This document shows, piece by piece, positions 32,640 through 41,382 of a stretch of DNA of 64,000 bases (positions within the stretch are counted from its first letter, which is position 1; every line of letters starts with the position of its first letter). The DNA comes from Paraburkholderia dioscoreae. Lineage in GTDB: Bacteria > Pseudomonadota > Gammaproteobacteria > Burkholderiales > Burkholderiaceae. The notes beneath the pieces are model-generated. The model searched no databases, was not told the origin of the DNA, and was given only the letters and a program-made list of their open reading frames with translations. The stretch is taken from the NCBI RefSeq assembly GCF_902459535.1, contig NZ_LR699554.1:2666001-2730000 (forward strand). Direction: 5' to 3'. The translations under genes were made by a program, and so were the position numbers.

Positions 32640-34310
32640 TTAGTGGCCACCGCCGCCACCGCCGCCGCCGCCACCACCGCCGTTGCCGCCGCCGTGACCT
32701 CCGCCATAGCCGCCGCCGTGGCCGCCTGAACCGAAGCCGCCGCCGTGGCCGCCTGAGCCAAAGCCGCCGCCGAAGCCGCCACCGTGGCCTGAGCCAAAAC
32801 CGCCACCGAAACCGCCGCCGTGGCCTTGGCCTCCGTTGCCAGCGCCAGGGCCGTTGCCGCCCTTGCCGCCGTCGCCCTTGCCGCCGTCGCCGTGGCCACC
32901 GTCGCCGTGGCCACCGTTGCCGAAGCCGCCGTTGCCGGAGCCGCCTGCGCCTGGACCGCTTCCGCCCTTGCCGCCGTCTCCGTGGCCACCATTGCCGAAG
33001 CCGCCGTTGCCGGAGCCGCCTGCGCCTGGACCGTTTCCGCCCTTGCCGCCGTCTCCGTGGCCACCATTGCCGAAGCCGCCGTTGCCGGAGCCGCCTGCGC
33101 CTGGACCGTTTCCGCCATTGCCGCCGTCTCCGTGGCCACCATCGCCGTGACCACCATTGCCGAAGCCGCCGTTGCCGGAACCGCCTGCGCCTGGACCGCT
33201 TCCGCCCTTGCCGCCGTCTCCGTGGCCACCATCGCCGTGACCACCATTGCCGAAGCCGCCGTTGCCGGAACCGCCTGCGCCTGGACCGCTTCCGCCCTTG
33301 CCGCCGTCTCCATGACCGCCATCGCCGTGGCCACCATTGCCGAAGCCGCCTGCGCCTGGACCGTTTCCGCCCTTGCCGCCGTCTCCATGACCGCCATCGC
33401 CGTGGCCGCCGTCACCATGACCACCGTCGCCATGACCGCCGTCGCCGTGACCACCGTCGCCATGACCGCCGTCGCCGTGACCACCGTCGCCATGACCGCC
33501 GTCGCCGTGACCACCGTCGCCATGACCGCCGTCGCCGTGACCACCGTCGCCGTGACCACCGTCGCCATGACCGCCGTCGCCGTGACCACCGTCGCCATGA
33601 CCGCCGTCGCCGTGACCACCGTCGCCATGACCGCCGTCGCCGTGACCACCGTCGCCATGACCGCCGTCGCCGTGACCACCGTCGCCATGACCGCCGTCGC
33701 CGTGACCACCGTCGCCATGACCGCCGTCGCCATGACCGCCGTCGCCGTGACCACCGTCGCCGCCGGTGCCACCACCATTCCCGCCATCACCCCCACCGCC
33801 AGTTCCACCACCGCCAGTCCCACTACCGCCAGTCCCACCACCGCCAGTCCCACCACCCCCAGTCCCACCACCACCCGCTCCCGCGCCTCCCTTCCCATCG
33901 CCGCCACTGCCCGTACTCCCGGCACCAAGTCCCGCCGAGCCAGAGTTCGTCCCACCATTCCCGCCGCCACTGCCCGCGGCTGCCGCCCCTGCCGACGAAG
34001 TCCCGCCGCCACTGCCGCTTTGCGAGCCCGCAGCCGATAGCGATCCCAACCCGCCCGCCGCCGCAGCGACTCCAATTCCGCCGGGCGTCACCATGTCATC
34101 GCTCTCCCGCTTGCAGCCAGGCGCGTCGAACGACGGACAATCAATCGGCAACGCTTGCGCAACCATCATCCTCGACGGACTGACCAACGGCGCGGCAGAC
34201 GGCGCCTGATTCGTTTGCGCACCCGCCATCGCCGCATACAAACTCACGGCAACTGCAAATACCGCCCGGCGCGTCCCCAACGCCAGAGCATCCCCGTTTC
34301 TATTTTTCAT
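32640..34310 (-). CDS. Secreted Gly/His/Asp-rich repeat protein
   Basis: A 556-residue exported low-complexity protein. Residues 1-31 form a signal peptide (RRAVFAVAVSLYAAMAGA), and AGGAG stands about 8 bases before the ATG. The N-terminal 100 residues contain the only two cysteines (IDCPSFDAPGCK) and a Gly/Ser/Ala-rich linker. Next come about 27 tandem copies of a five-residue unit (GGHGD), then several longer units (about 17-30 residues) built on GGxGPGAGGSGNGGFGNGGH, then Gly/His segments ending in poly-Gly. There is no RTX nonapeptide, anchor or sorting signal. His and Asp in every unit could bind metal, or the chain could be a structural matrix. Function unknown. Confidence 0.75.
   Translation of the reverse strand: MKNRNGDALALGTRRAVFAVAVSLYAAMAGAQTNQAPSAAPLVSPSRMMVAQALPIDCPSFDAPGCKRESDDMVTPGGIGVAAAAGGLGSLSAAGSQSGSGGGTSSAGAAAAGSGGGNGGTNSGSAGLGAGSTGSGGDGKGGAGAGGGGTGGGGTGGGGTGGSGTGGGGTGGGGDGGNGGGTGGDGGHGDGGHGDGGHGDGGHGDGGHGDGGHGDGGHGDGGHGDGGHGDGGHGDGGHGDGGHGDGGHGDGGHGDGGHGDGGHGDGGHGDGGHGDGGHGDGGHGDGGHGDGGHGDGGHGDGGHGDGGHGDGGKGGNGPGAGGFGNGGHGDGGHGDGGKGGSGPGAGGSGNGGFGNGGHGDGGHGDGGKGGSGPGAGGSGNGGFGNGGHGDGGHGDGGNGGNGPGAGGSGNGGFGNGGHGDGGKGGNGPGAGGSGNGGFGNGGHGDGGKGGSGPGAGGSGNGGFGNGGHGDGGHGDGGKGDGGKGGNGPGAGNGGQGHGGGFGGGFGSGHGGGFGGGFGSGGHGGGFGSGGHGGGYGGGHGGGNGGGGGGGGGGGGH
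33374..33770 (-). repeat. 15-bp tandem repeat array coding for GGHGD units
   Basis: About 27 near-perfect tandem copies of a 15-bp unit (on the plus strand, alternating ccgtcgccatgaccg and ccgtcgccgtgacca forms), in frame with the secreted repeat protein. The regular length in multiples of three and near identity suggest recent slipped-strand expansion. The longer units at about 32860-33370 are a second, higher-order repeat. Confidence 0.9.
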
Positions 34311-35405
34311 TTCATTCTCCTAACTATATGCCTTGAAAGACCGGCCTGGATAACAAGTGACTCTCTGTTCACTGTTAAAAATGAAACTTCAACACCCAGT
34401 CGTCTTTGCCGCGCGTCACACAAAACCGCATGACATCCGGCATTTCTCTCGCGGAAAACCCCGGTCCGATTCAACGTGATTCGAGAGAAACGATTGGCTG
34501 TGCACGAACTGATTTTTAAATGGACACAGCTGGGCCTGATGGACATTGAAGTTATGCGGAGCGCCATTCAGTGACCGTGCGCTAGCCCACGCAATGTGAC
34601 ATCGCCGACTTCTTTAGCGATTAATTGCGCGCCCGAACTGTCAGAGATCGTCAATTACCGTTTCATCAAAATCCGGAAATTCCTCCCTTTATATACGCAC
34701 TCCGAACTATTAACTTCGCACTGGAGCCAAAGCCTCGCAGAATGCATCAAGCCGATATCGCCGTTGCCGTCACATAGCGAAAAAGAAACGCTATGTGTTT
34801 CTCCGAACATAAAAAAACCACTATCGAGATGGGAGTGAGCGCAATCACACAGACAGCGCAACTCAGGATTTCCTACTCTGAGTCATCATTCCTCGGTGAT
34901 TCAGCAAAACACAAAAACGGCGAGTGAATAAACGAGCGCAGTCGCGAGCCATCACAAGAGGTAAAAACCCACTCTCGCGACAAAAGACGAGGAACCGGGC
35001 GCCGCCGCTTCAGGCAGACATCCCGCGCACGGCCGCGGCCCACCATCCCAATAGCAAACGCGTCCAGTCATGTCGCCCGCGCAAGCCTCGGCGAGTCGAA
35101 CTGGAAAGTGTCGCTATGCAACCACCACACCGCCGCACAACCAACACTTCCTGGCAGCGTCTTTTTCCGAAGCATTTCCACCATCCGCGGCATCGAGACG
35201 AGTCATCGTCACCGGCGCGGCCCGCGGATGCCTGTCGCGCGAGCTCTCGCGCACGGCCGCTAAAAAACGCGGGTTTACCTCTGTTTGACTTCAGGAAGCA
35301 GGCTCGTTTACTGGACGCAAAACAACCTTTCAGGACACTTCCGATTTGCTCTGGCCAGCTGAATAGTGTTCTGCGAGCGTCTTCCACTATCTCAGGAGAT
35401 GAACC
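34311..35405. other. Long non-coding interval, 1.1 kb
   Basis: No convincing gene is found between the repeat protein and the flavoprotein. The sequence is AT-richer than average, especially 34320-34860, and may hold the promoter and leader of the repeat protein plus a foreign or decayed segment. Short frames (for example 34596-34838 and 34924-35442) lack ribosome sites and family features. A perfect hairpin lies at 34771-34797. Confidence 0.5.
34771..34797. promoter_or_regulatory. Perfect 9-bp inverted repeat in the long intergenic region
   Basis: CACATAGCG (34771-34779) and CGCTATGTG (34789-34797) are separated by nine A-rich bases. It is too far from any gene end to be an obvious terminator, and only TTTCT follows. 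It could be an operator or an RNA hairpin. Confidence 0.4.
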
Positions 35406-36794
35406 ATGGTTATTGTGTCCAGCAGCGCCGTCGACGAATTGAAAACTGCTGTCCGGGGACAGGTTCTGCTGCCCGGCGACGCCAGCTTCGATCAGGCACG
35501 CAGCATCTGGAACGCGATGATCGACCGGCATCCGTCAGTCATTCTGCGTTGCGCGGGCGTAGCCGACGTGCGCCAGGGTGTGGCGTTCGCGCGCGACAAC
35601 GGCCTGTCGCTGGCGATTCGGGGCGGCGGCCACAACATTGGCGGCAGCGCATTGTGCGACGACGGTGTGGTGCTCGACTTGTCGCAGATGAAATCAGTGC
35701 ATATCGATCCCACGGCACGGCGTGCCTATGTCGAACCGGGCGCGACGCTGCACGATTTCGACCATGAAGCGCAGGCATTCGGGCTCGCCACTCCGCTCGG
35801 CATCAATTCGACCACCGGCGTCGCGGGCCTGACGCTCGGCGGCGGCTTCGGCTGGCTGAGCCGTAGATATGGCATGACGATAGACAATCTGGTTTCCGCC
35901 GACGTCGTGACCGCCGAGGGCGAATTCCTCAACACGAGCGCCGACTCGCACGAAGATCTCTTCTGGGCGATTCGCGGCGGCGGCGGCAATTTCGGCGTCG
36001 TCACGCGATTCGAGTTCGCTCTGCATCCGGTGGGACCGCTGGTATACGGCGGCCTCGTCGTCCTGCCGCTCACACAGGCACGGGACGCCCTGCTCAAATA
36101 CCGCGCGGCGAACGCCGGCATGCCGGAGGAACTGAGTGTGTGGGCCGTGCTGCGGCTCGCGCCGCCGCTGCCGTTTCTGCCGCCCGAAGTGCACGGCAAA
36201 CCGGTGATCGTGTTCGCGATGTGCTATACAGGGCCCGTCGAAAGCGGTCCGGCCGCGGTGGAATTCGTACGCGCATTCGGCACGCCGGTTGGTGAACATC
36301 TCGGCCCGATGCCGTTTGTCGCGTGGCAGCAGGCGTTCGACCCGCTACTCACGCCAGGCGCGCGCAATTACTGGAAATCGCACAATCTCGGCGAGATTCA
36401 GGACGGGCTCGTCGACGCGCTGCTCAGCGCGATCGATCAGTTGCCGTCACCGCAATGCGAGATTTTCTTCGGACAGATCGGCGCGCAGACCCAGCGCGTG
36501 GCCGTGGAAGCCACCGCCTATTCGAGCCGCGACACGCTGTACGCGATGAACGTGCACGGCCGGTGGGACGACGCAAGCGACGACGAGCGCTGCATCGCGT
36601 GGGCTCGCGCGTTCTTCGACGCGGCGGCACCCTTCGCGCTGGGCAGCGTCTACGTTAACTTCATGACGCAGGAGGAAGGCGGCCGGGTCGCCGACGCCTA
36701 CGGGCCGAACTACGAACGGCTGGTCGCGGTAAAAAACCGCTACGATCCGCGCAACCTGTTCCGCTGCAACCAGAACATCCGACCGTCGGTGTAG
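35406..36794 (+). CDS. Berberine-bridge-type FAD-linked oxidase
   Basis: A 462-residue flavoprotein with an N-terminal PCMH-type FAD-binding domain (residues 35-210) and a C-terminal berberine-bridge (BBE) segment (YGPNYERLVAVKNRYDPRNL, ending FRCNQNI). H76 in RGGGHNIGG is the expected 8-alpha-histidyl FAD link. The usual second Cys link is absent (the sequence there is NSTTGVAGLTLGGG), so FAD is probably bound by one covalent bond. The family oxidises alcohols, sugars or alkaloid-like compounds, giving H2O2; the substrate is unknown. No signal peptide is visible. It is preceded by a 1.1-kb empty interval and has no operon partner. Confidence 0.85.
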   Translation: MVIVSSSAVDELKTAVRGQVLLPGDASFDQARSIWNAMIDRHPSVILRCAGVADVRQGVAFARDNGLSLAIRGGGHNIGGSALCDDGVVLDLSQMKSVHIDPTARRAYVEPGATLHDFDHEAQAFGLATPLGINSTTGVAGLTLGGGFGWLSRRYGMTIDNLVSADVVTAEGEFLNTSADSHEDLFWAIRGGGGNFGVVTRFEFALHPVGPLVYGGLVVLPLTQARDALLKYRAANAGMPEELSVWAVLRLAPPLPFLPPEVHGKPVIVFAMCYTGPVESGPAAVEFVRAFGTPVGEHLGPMPFVAWQQAFDPLLTPGARNYWKSHNLGEIQDGLVDALLSAIDQLPSPQCEIFFGQIGAQTQRVAVEATAYSSRDTLYAMNVHGRWDDASDDERCIAWARAFFDAAAPFALGSVYVNFMTQEEGGRVADAYGPNYERLVAVKNRYDPRNLFRCNQNIRPSV

Positions 36795-37008
36795 TCATAG
36801 AAGCACGAGGAACGGCGCGAGATTCGCGCGCCCGTTCCCGCGCCGGCGGGCCCGACCCGCCAATACGCACGCAAATGCGGGGGCTAGGCACGCTAAATGC
36901 TGATCAGCAATCGACGTACGTACGGTTCACCTGCGTCACGGTACGATTGCTCGCCAGGAAACGAGAAACCCAGCCTTCATAACTTAATAACGCACAAGGA
37001 AAAACAAC

Positions 37009-37599
37009 ATGCGCAGACGACAATTCATCATGACCACCAGCGCCGCCCTCGCCACGGCGGGCCTTGGCCTCGCCGGCTGCACGACCACGTCGCCGTCTTC
37101 GAGCGCATCGTCTTCAGCCAACGCCGGCAAGCGCGACACGATCAATGCGGGAGTCGATTCCACGCTCTCGCGTCTCTACGCGAACGTCAACGGTTCGCGC
37201 GAACTGGTGGCGAAAGCACGCGGCATTCTGGTGTTCCCGTCTGTGATCTCGGCGGGCTTCTGGGTCGGCGGCCAGTACGGCGAAGGGGCGTTGCGCGTGG
37301 CCGGCCGCACGGCGGGCTATTACAGCACCGTTGCGGGCTCCTTCGGTTTGCAGATCGGCGCGCAGTCCAAGGCTCTCGTATTCCTCTTCATGACGCAGGA
37401 CGCGCTCGACAAATTCCTGGGCAGCCAGGGGTGGGCAGCCGGCGCGGACGCGACCGTCGCCGTGCTAAAGGTCGGCGCGAACGGAGCGGTCGACACCTCG
37501 ACCGCCACCAGCCCGGTCGAAGCCTTTGTCCTGACGAACGGCGGCCTGATGGCCGGCGTATCGCTCGAAGGCACCAAAGTCTCGCGCCTGATGATCTGA
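37009..37599 (+). CDS. SYLF-domain lipoprotein (Ysc84-like)
   Basis: A 196-residue exported protein. It opens with MRRRQFIMTTSAALATAGLG and a lipobox LAGC with Cys at about residue 24, so it is a probable lipoprotein; the RRRQF start also resembles a Tat signal. The mature part has the SYLF lipid-binding fold pattern: SRELVAKARGILVFPSVISA, FWVGGQYGEGALRVAG, GSFGLQIGAQSKALVFLFM and TNGGLMAGVSLEG. SYLF proteins bind membrane lipids, but their bacterial role is unclear. A strong hairpin follows the stop. AAGGAAAAACAAC supplies the ribosome site. Confidence 0.85.
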   Translation: MRRRQFIMTTSAALATAGLGLAGCTTTSPSSSASSSANAGKRDTINAGVDSTLSRLYANVNGSRELVAKARGILVFPSVISAGFWVGGQYGEGALRVAGRTAGYYSTVAGSFGLQIGAQSKALVFLFMTQDALDKFLGSQGWAAGADATVAVLKVGANGAVDTSTATSPVEAFVLTNGGLMAGVSLEGTKVSRLMI

Positions 37600-37605
37600 G
37601 CGCAC

Positions 37606-37647
37606 GCGCATGCCGCGCAGCCGCCTGACCGGCTGCGCGGCATGCGC
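37606..37647 (+). terminator. Perfect 18-bp inverted repeat after the SYLF gene
   Basis: Arms 37606-37623 and 37630-37647 are fully complementary, with a 6-base loop (cctgac), beginning 6 bp after the SYLF stop. There is no U-run, so it is either a Rho-linked or processing hairpin, or a weak intrinsic terminator. Confidence 0.65.
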
Positions 37648-37893
37648 GCTCCATTCGTCGGGGGCCGCGTGGACACCTACAGCGGGCCCCTTCCTGACCC
37701 GACGCGAACCCTTGGCGCCACTGTACGCTCACTGAACGCATTACCGGCCACCTTCTCCGCACTGCTGTAAAATCCAGCCCTTCTGTCATCTTCCCGGCCA
37801 GCGCTGCAACTCAGGCCGGGACATTCACCTGTTCGAAGCCGCGCGTCTCGTATCCATGCACGCTGTTTGCCCGGACTTCCCACCTCGCTGAAG

Positions 37894-39381
37894 ATGAACA
37901 CCGCTCGTCCCACTCACGGCTGGCTTGCCGCGCTGCCCGGCATCAAAAGCAATGTCCTTGCAGGACTGACTTCGTCTTTCGCGCTGGTGCCGGAATGCAT
38001 CGCCTTTGCGCTGGTCGCCCATCTCAATCCGCTGATGGGCCTGTACGGTGCTTTCTTCATCTGCACCATCACGGCCCTGTTCGGCGGACGCCCCGGCATG
38101 ATCTCCGGCGCCGCCGGTTCGATGGCGGTGGTCATCGTGGCGCTCGTCGTGCAACACGGCGCGCAATATCTGCTCGCCACCGTGATCCTCAGCGGCATCC
38201 TGATGGTGCTATTCGGCGCGCTGCGGCTCGGCAAACTGATCCGCATGGTGCCGCATCCGGTAATGCTCGGTTTCGTCAACGGGTTGGCGATCGTCATCGC
38301 GACGGCGCAGCTTGCGCACTTCAGACAGAGCACGCCGCAAGGCGAGCAATGGCTGCACGGCAGCGCGTTGATAATGATGGGCGGACTCGTCGCGCTGACC
38401 ATGGCGATCGTCTATCTGCTGCCGCGACTCACGCGCGCGGCGCCGCCCGCTCTGGTGGCTATCGTCGGCGTCGGGCTCCTCACGCAGGTGTTGCACCTGC
38501 CCACGCGCACGCTCGGCGACATGGCGCACATTGCAGGCGGCCTGCCGGGTCTGCATATGCCGGGCGTCCCGCTGGATCTGGACACGCTGCATGTGGTGCT
38601 GCCCTACGCGGTGCTGATGGCGATCGTCGGTTTGCTGGAAACGCTGCTCACGTTCAATCTCACCGACGAGATCACCGAAACCCGCGGCCAGCCGAACCGT
38701 GAATGCCTCGCGCTCGGCGCGGCGAATATCGCCTCGGGTCTGTTCGGCGGCATGGGCGGCTGCGCCATGATCGGACAGACGATGATCAACCTCAATTCGG
38801 GCGGACGTTCGCGCCTGTCGGGAATCGTCAGCGGCGTGATGATCCTGATGTACATCCTGTTCCTGTCGCCGCTGATCGAACGCATTCCGCTGGCGGCGCT
38901 GGTCGGCGTGATGTTCGTGGTGGCGCAGCAGACCTTCGCATGGGGCTCGCTACGAGTGCTGGGCAAAGTGCCGCGCCACGACGCGCTGGTGATCGTGGCG
39001 GTCACCATCATCACCGTGTTCTCCGATCTGGCGATCGCCGTGCTATGCGGCGTCGTGATCGCCGCGCTCAATTTCGCGTGGCAGCACGCCCGCGAAATTC
39101 ATGCGCATGTCGAAGATCGCGCCGACGACAAGATCTATGCGCCGCGCGGCACGCTGTTTTTTGCGTCGACCGCCCGTTTTCACGAGCTGTTCGACCCGCT
39201 GCAAGATCCCGAGCGCGTCACGATCGATTGCCGCGATCTGCTGCTGGCGGACCATTCCGCGCTCGCGGCGCTGCAAGGCCTCGTCGAGCGCTATCGGAAA
39301 GCCGGCAAACAGTTGCGCATGAAGAATCTGTCCGAGCGCAACCAGCGTCTGCTGAGTCGCGCCGGAATTGCATTGGCGTAA
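37894..39381 (+). CDS. SulP-family anion transporter with STAS domain
   Basis: A 495-residue inner-membrane protein. About 11-12 helices form the SLC26/SulP core: GLTSSFALVPECIAFALVAH, SGAAGSMAVVIVALVVQHG, HPVMLGFVNGLAIVIATAQL and ALGAANIASGLFGGMGGCAM. A C-terminal STAS domain is at about residues 410-490 (RVTIDCRDLLLADHSALAAL). It probably moves sulfate, bicarbonate or a dicarboxylate by proton or sodium symport; the substrate cannot be told. The ATG at 37894 is preferred to a TTG nine codons upstream. It is followed by a convergent chemoreceptor gene. Confidence 0.87.
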   Translation: MNTARPTHGWLAALPGIKSNVLAGLTSSFALVPECIAFALVAHLNPLMGLYGAFFICTITALFGGRPGMISGAAGSMAVVIVALVVQHGAQYLLATVILSGILMVLFGALRLGKLIRMVPHPVMLGFVNGLAIVIATAQLAHFRQSTPQGEQWLHGSALIMMGGLVALTMAIVYLLPRLTRAAPPALVAIVGVGLLTQVLHLPTRTLGDMAHIAGGLPGLHMPGVPLDLDTLHVVLPYAVLMAIVGLLETLLTFNLTDEITETRGQPNRECLALGAANIASGLFGGMGGCAMIGQTMINLNSGGRSRLSGIVSGVMILMYILFLSPLIERIPLAALVGVMFVVAQQTFAWGSLRVLGKVPRHDALVIVAVTIITVFSDLAIAVLCGVVIAALNFAWQHAREIHAHVEDRADDKIYAPRGTLFFASTARFHELFDPLQDPERVTIDCRDLLLADHSALAALQGLVERYRKAGKQLRMKNLSERNQRLLSRAGIALA

Positions 39382-39416
39382 CGAACTGCGCGCTTCGCCC
39401 AGCCGCGTGCCGCGAG

Positions 39417-40976
39417 TCAGCGGCCTTCCGGCAGCGTGAACACGGCAATCGCCGCGCTGAGCTGGCCGGTTTGCGCTTTCAGCACATCCGCCGAGGCACT
39501 CGCCTCTTCCACCAGCGCCGCGTTCTGCTGCGTCGTCTGATCCATGCTCGCCACCGCAATGTTGACCTGCTCGATGCCCGAGCTTTGCTCCACCGAAGCC
39601 GCGCTGATCTCGCCCATGATGTCCGTCACGCGGCGCACCGCCTGCACGACTTCCTGCATGGTTTCGCCAGCGCGGCTCACGTACTGCGAGCCGCCTTCGA
39701 TCTGTGCCGCGGACTCCTCGATCAGCGTCTTGATCTCCTTGGCCGCCGCCGCGCTGCGTTGCGCGAGGCTGCGCACTTCGCCGGCCACCACCGCGAAGCC
39801 GCGTCCTTCCTCGCCGGCGCGGGCCGCTTCGACTGCCGCGTTCAAGGCGAGAATGTTGGTCTGAAACGCAATGCCTTCGATCACCCCGATGATGTCGCCG
39901 ATCCGGTGCGACGACTGCGAAATGCCGCGCATCGTCTCGACCACCTGGCCGACCACTTCGCCGCCGCGCACCGCCGTCTCGGATGCGTTATGCGCGAGCT
40001 GGCTGGCCTGCCTGGCGTTGTCGGCGTTCTGCTTCACGGTCGCGGTGATCTGCTCCATGCTCGACGCGGTTTCGCCGAGCGCGGTGGCCTGCTGCTCGGT
40101 CCGGCGCGACAGGTCCGCGTTGCCGGCGGCAATTTCGTTGGACACCGTGGAGATCAGCGTCGCGCCGCCGCGAATCTGCGCGATCGCCTGCGCGAGGCGC
40201 TGCTGCATGCGCCGCATTGCCGCGAGCAGGCTGGTTTCGTCGCCCGCCTTTGTCTCCACGACCAGGTCGAGTTCGCCGTCGGCAATGCGGGCAGCGATCT
40301 GCGCCGCGTACGCCGGTTCGCCGCCGAGTTGCCGCAGGATGCTGCGCAGGATCACGCCGATCACGAGCGACACCACCACACACAGCATCAGCGCGGCGCC
40401 CACGTACTGCACGAGCGTCGTGTAAAACGCGGCGTCGATATCGTCGGTGAATACGCCGGTGACGATCGTCCAGTCCCACGGTTTGTACAGCCGCACGAAG
40501 TTGATCTTCGGCGCCATTTCATTGGAGCCGGGCTTCGGAAACTGCAGATGGATGAAGCCTTCGCCTTCGCGCTCGGCGAGGTCGGAGCCGTCCTTGAACA
40601 CGTGGCGCCCCTGCGGGTCGGTGAAGCCGCTCATGTCCTTGCCTTCCAGGTCGGCGCGTACGCCATGCATGAGAACGCGGGCCTGCGCGTCCTCGAGCAC
40701 GAGATAGCCGCCGGCACCGTTGTAGCGCATGGCGCGCAGATCGGCCATCGCCGTGCGCTGCGCGTCGGCAAGCGGCATGGCGCCCGAGGCGACGAGGCCG
40801 TTATAGCGATCCAGCACGCTATACGCGACGCCGACCACGCTCTTCAGTTCAGCCTGGCGATCGGCGATCATCGTGTCGCGCGTCTTGAACGCGCCCCACA
40901 GGCCGATTGCCAGAATACCCATGCACATTACCGCTAGCGCGAGCCAGAGCCGCACCTTCAGGCGAAACCGTTCCAT
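39417..40976 (-). CDS. Methyl-accepting chemotaxis protein with single-cache sensor
   Basis: A 519-residue chemoreceptor. It has a first helix (about residues 9-28), a periplasmic single-cache domain (about 35-190; YNGAGGYLVLEDAQARVLMH and PWDWTIVTGVFTDDIDAAF are typical), a second helix (about 190-212), a HAMP domain and a cytoplasmic signalling hairpin. The CheA/CheW contact tip is EGIAFQTNILALNAAVEAAR, with flanking GRGFAVVAGEVRSLAQRS. Methylation helices are Ala/Glu/Gln-rich. No C-terminal CheR-docking pentapeptide is present. Cache domains of this type commonly sense small organic acids. No chemotaxis operon is nearby. Confidence 0.9.
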   Translation of the reverse strand: MERFRLKVRLWLALAVMCMGILAIGLWGAFKTRDTMIADRQAELKSVVGVAYSVLDRYNGLVASGAMPLADAQRTAMADLRAMRYNGAGGYLVLEDAQARVLMHGVRADLEGKDMSGFTDPQGRHVFKDGSDLAEREGEGFIHLQFPKPGSNEMAPKINFVRLYKPWDWTIVTGVFTDDIDAAFYTTLVQYVGAALMLCVVVSLVIGVILRSILRQLGGEPAYAAQIAARIADGELDLVVETKAGDETSLLAAMRRMQQRLAQAIAQIRGGATLISTVSNEIAAGNADLSRRTEQQATALGETASSMEQITATVKQNADNARQASQLAHNASETAVRGGEVVGQVVETMRGISQSSHRIGDIIGVIEGIAFQTNILALNAAVEAARAGEEGRGFAVVAGEVRSLAQRSAAAAKEIKTLIEESAAQIEGGSQYVSRAGETMQEVVQAVRRVTDIMGEISAASVEQSSGIEQVNIAVASMDQTTQQNAALVEEASASADVLKAQTGQLSAAIAVFTLPEGR

Positions 40977-41112
40977 CTCCGTATCCCTTTGTACTTGTCG
41001 TCGACGCGCTGCCAGGGCGGACGCCCAGGCGGCTCATGTCCATCTTCAGGATTAACGGCGGAACGGGAAAAAACTTCAGGGCTTGCCGATCGGCCGCAGC
41101 CACACGGCCAAG

Positions 41113-41340
41113 GCGTGGACCGGGCTGGCGCTACTTGCGACCTGGCGGGCCCGACGGGCGTGCTCATGACCGGGTGGACCTGATTTGGTGCGGCTCGTGA
41201 CCGGGTGGACCCGGCTGGCGTGGCCCCCGACCGGGCGGAGCTGACTGGCGCGGCTCATGACCTGGCGGAACCGGCTGGCGCTGCCCCCGACCTGGTGGAC
41301 CCAGCTAGCGCGGCCCACGGAGTGGCCGACGTGACGGCGC
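41113..41340. repeat. Degenerate 30-bp minisatellite, about seven copies
   Basis: Imperfect tandem units of 28-31 bp, best seen as cgggtggacccggctggcgt followed by ggcccccgac and variants, run from about 41113 to 41340 between the chemoreceptor and the YbaK-like gene. They can be read as stop-free peptide repeats on either strand, but no start, ribosome site or family supports translation. Confidence 0.8.
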
Positions 41341-41382
41341 CGTCTCCCAACCGGATCGCACACGCAGGCCGCAAGCGAGGCG

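Noticed and set aside
33374..33770. Possible CRISPR array because of dense short repeats
   Set aside because: The units are 15 bp, contiguous, without unique spacers, and in frame with a protein; no cas gene is present.
32537..34183. Long plus-strand frames across the Gly-rich gene (Arg/His repeats and Ala/Val/Thr repeats)
   Set aside because: They are by-products of the 15-bp repeat, which has no stops in several frames. Only the minus-strand frame has a signal peptide and ribosome site.
34924..35442. A 172-codon plus-strand frame before the flavoprotein
   Set aside because: It is Arg/Pro/Ser-rich, has no ribosome site, and overlaps the flavoprotein start in another frame.
41076..41363. 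A small minus-strand ORF over the minisatellite, with an ASR..PV peptide repeat
   Set aside because: It follows from the 30-bp unit being a multiple of three; no ribosome site, export signal or similarity supports it.
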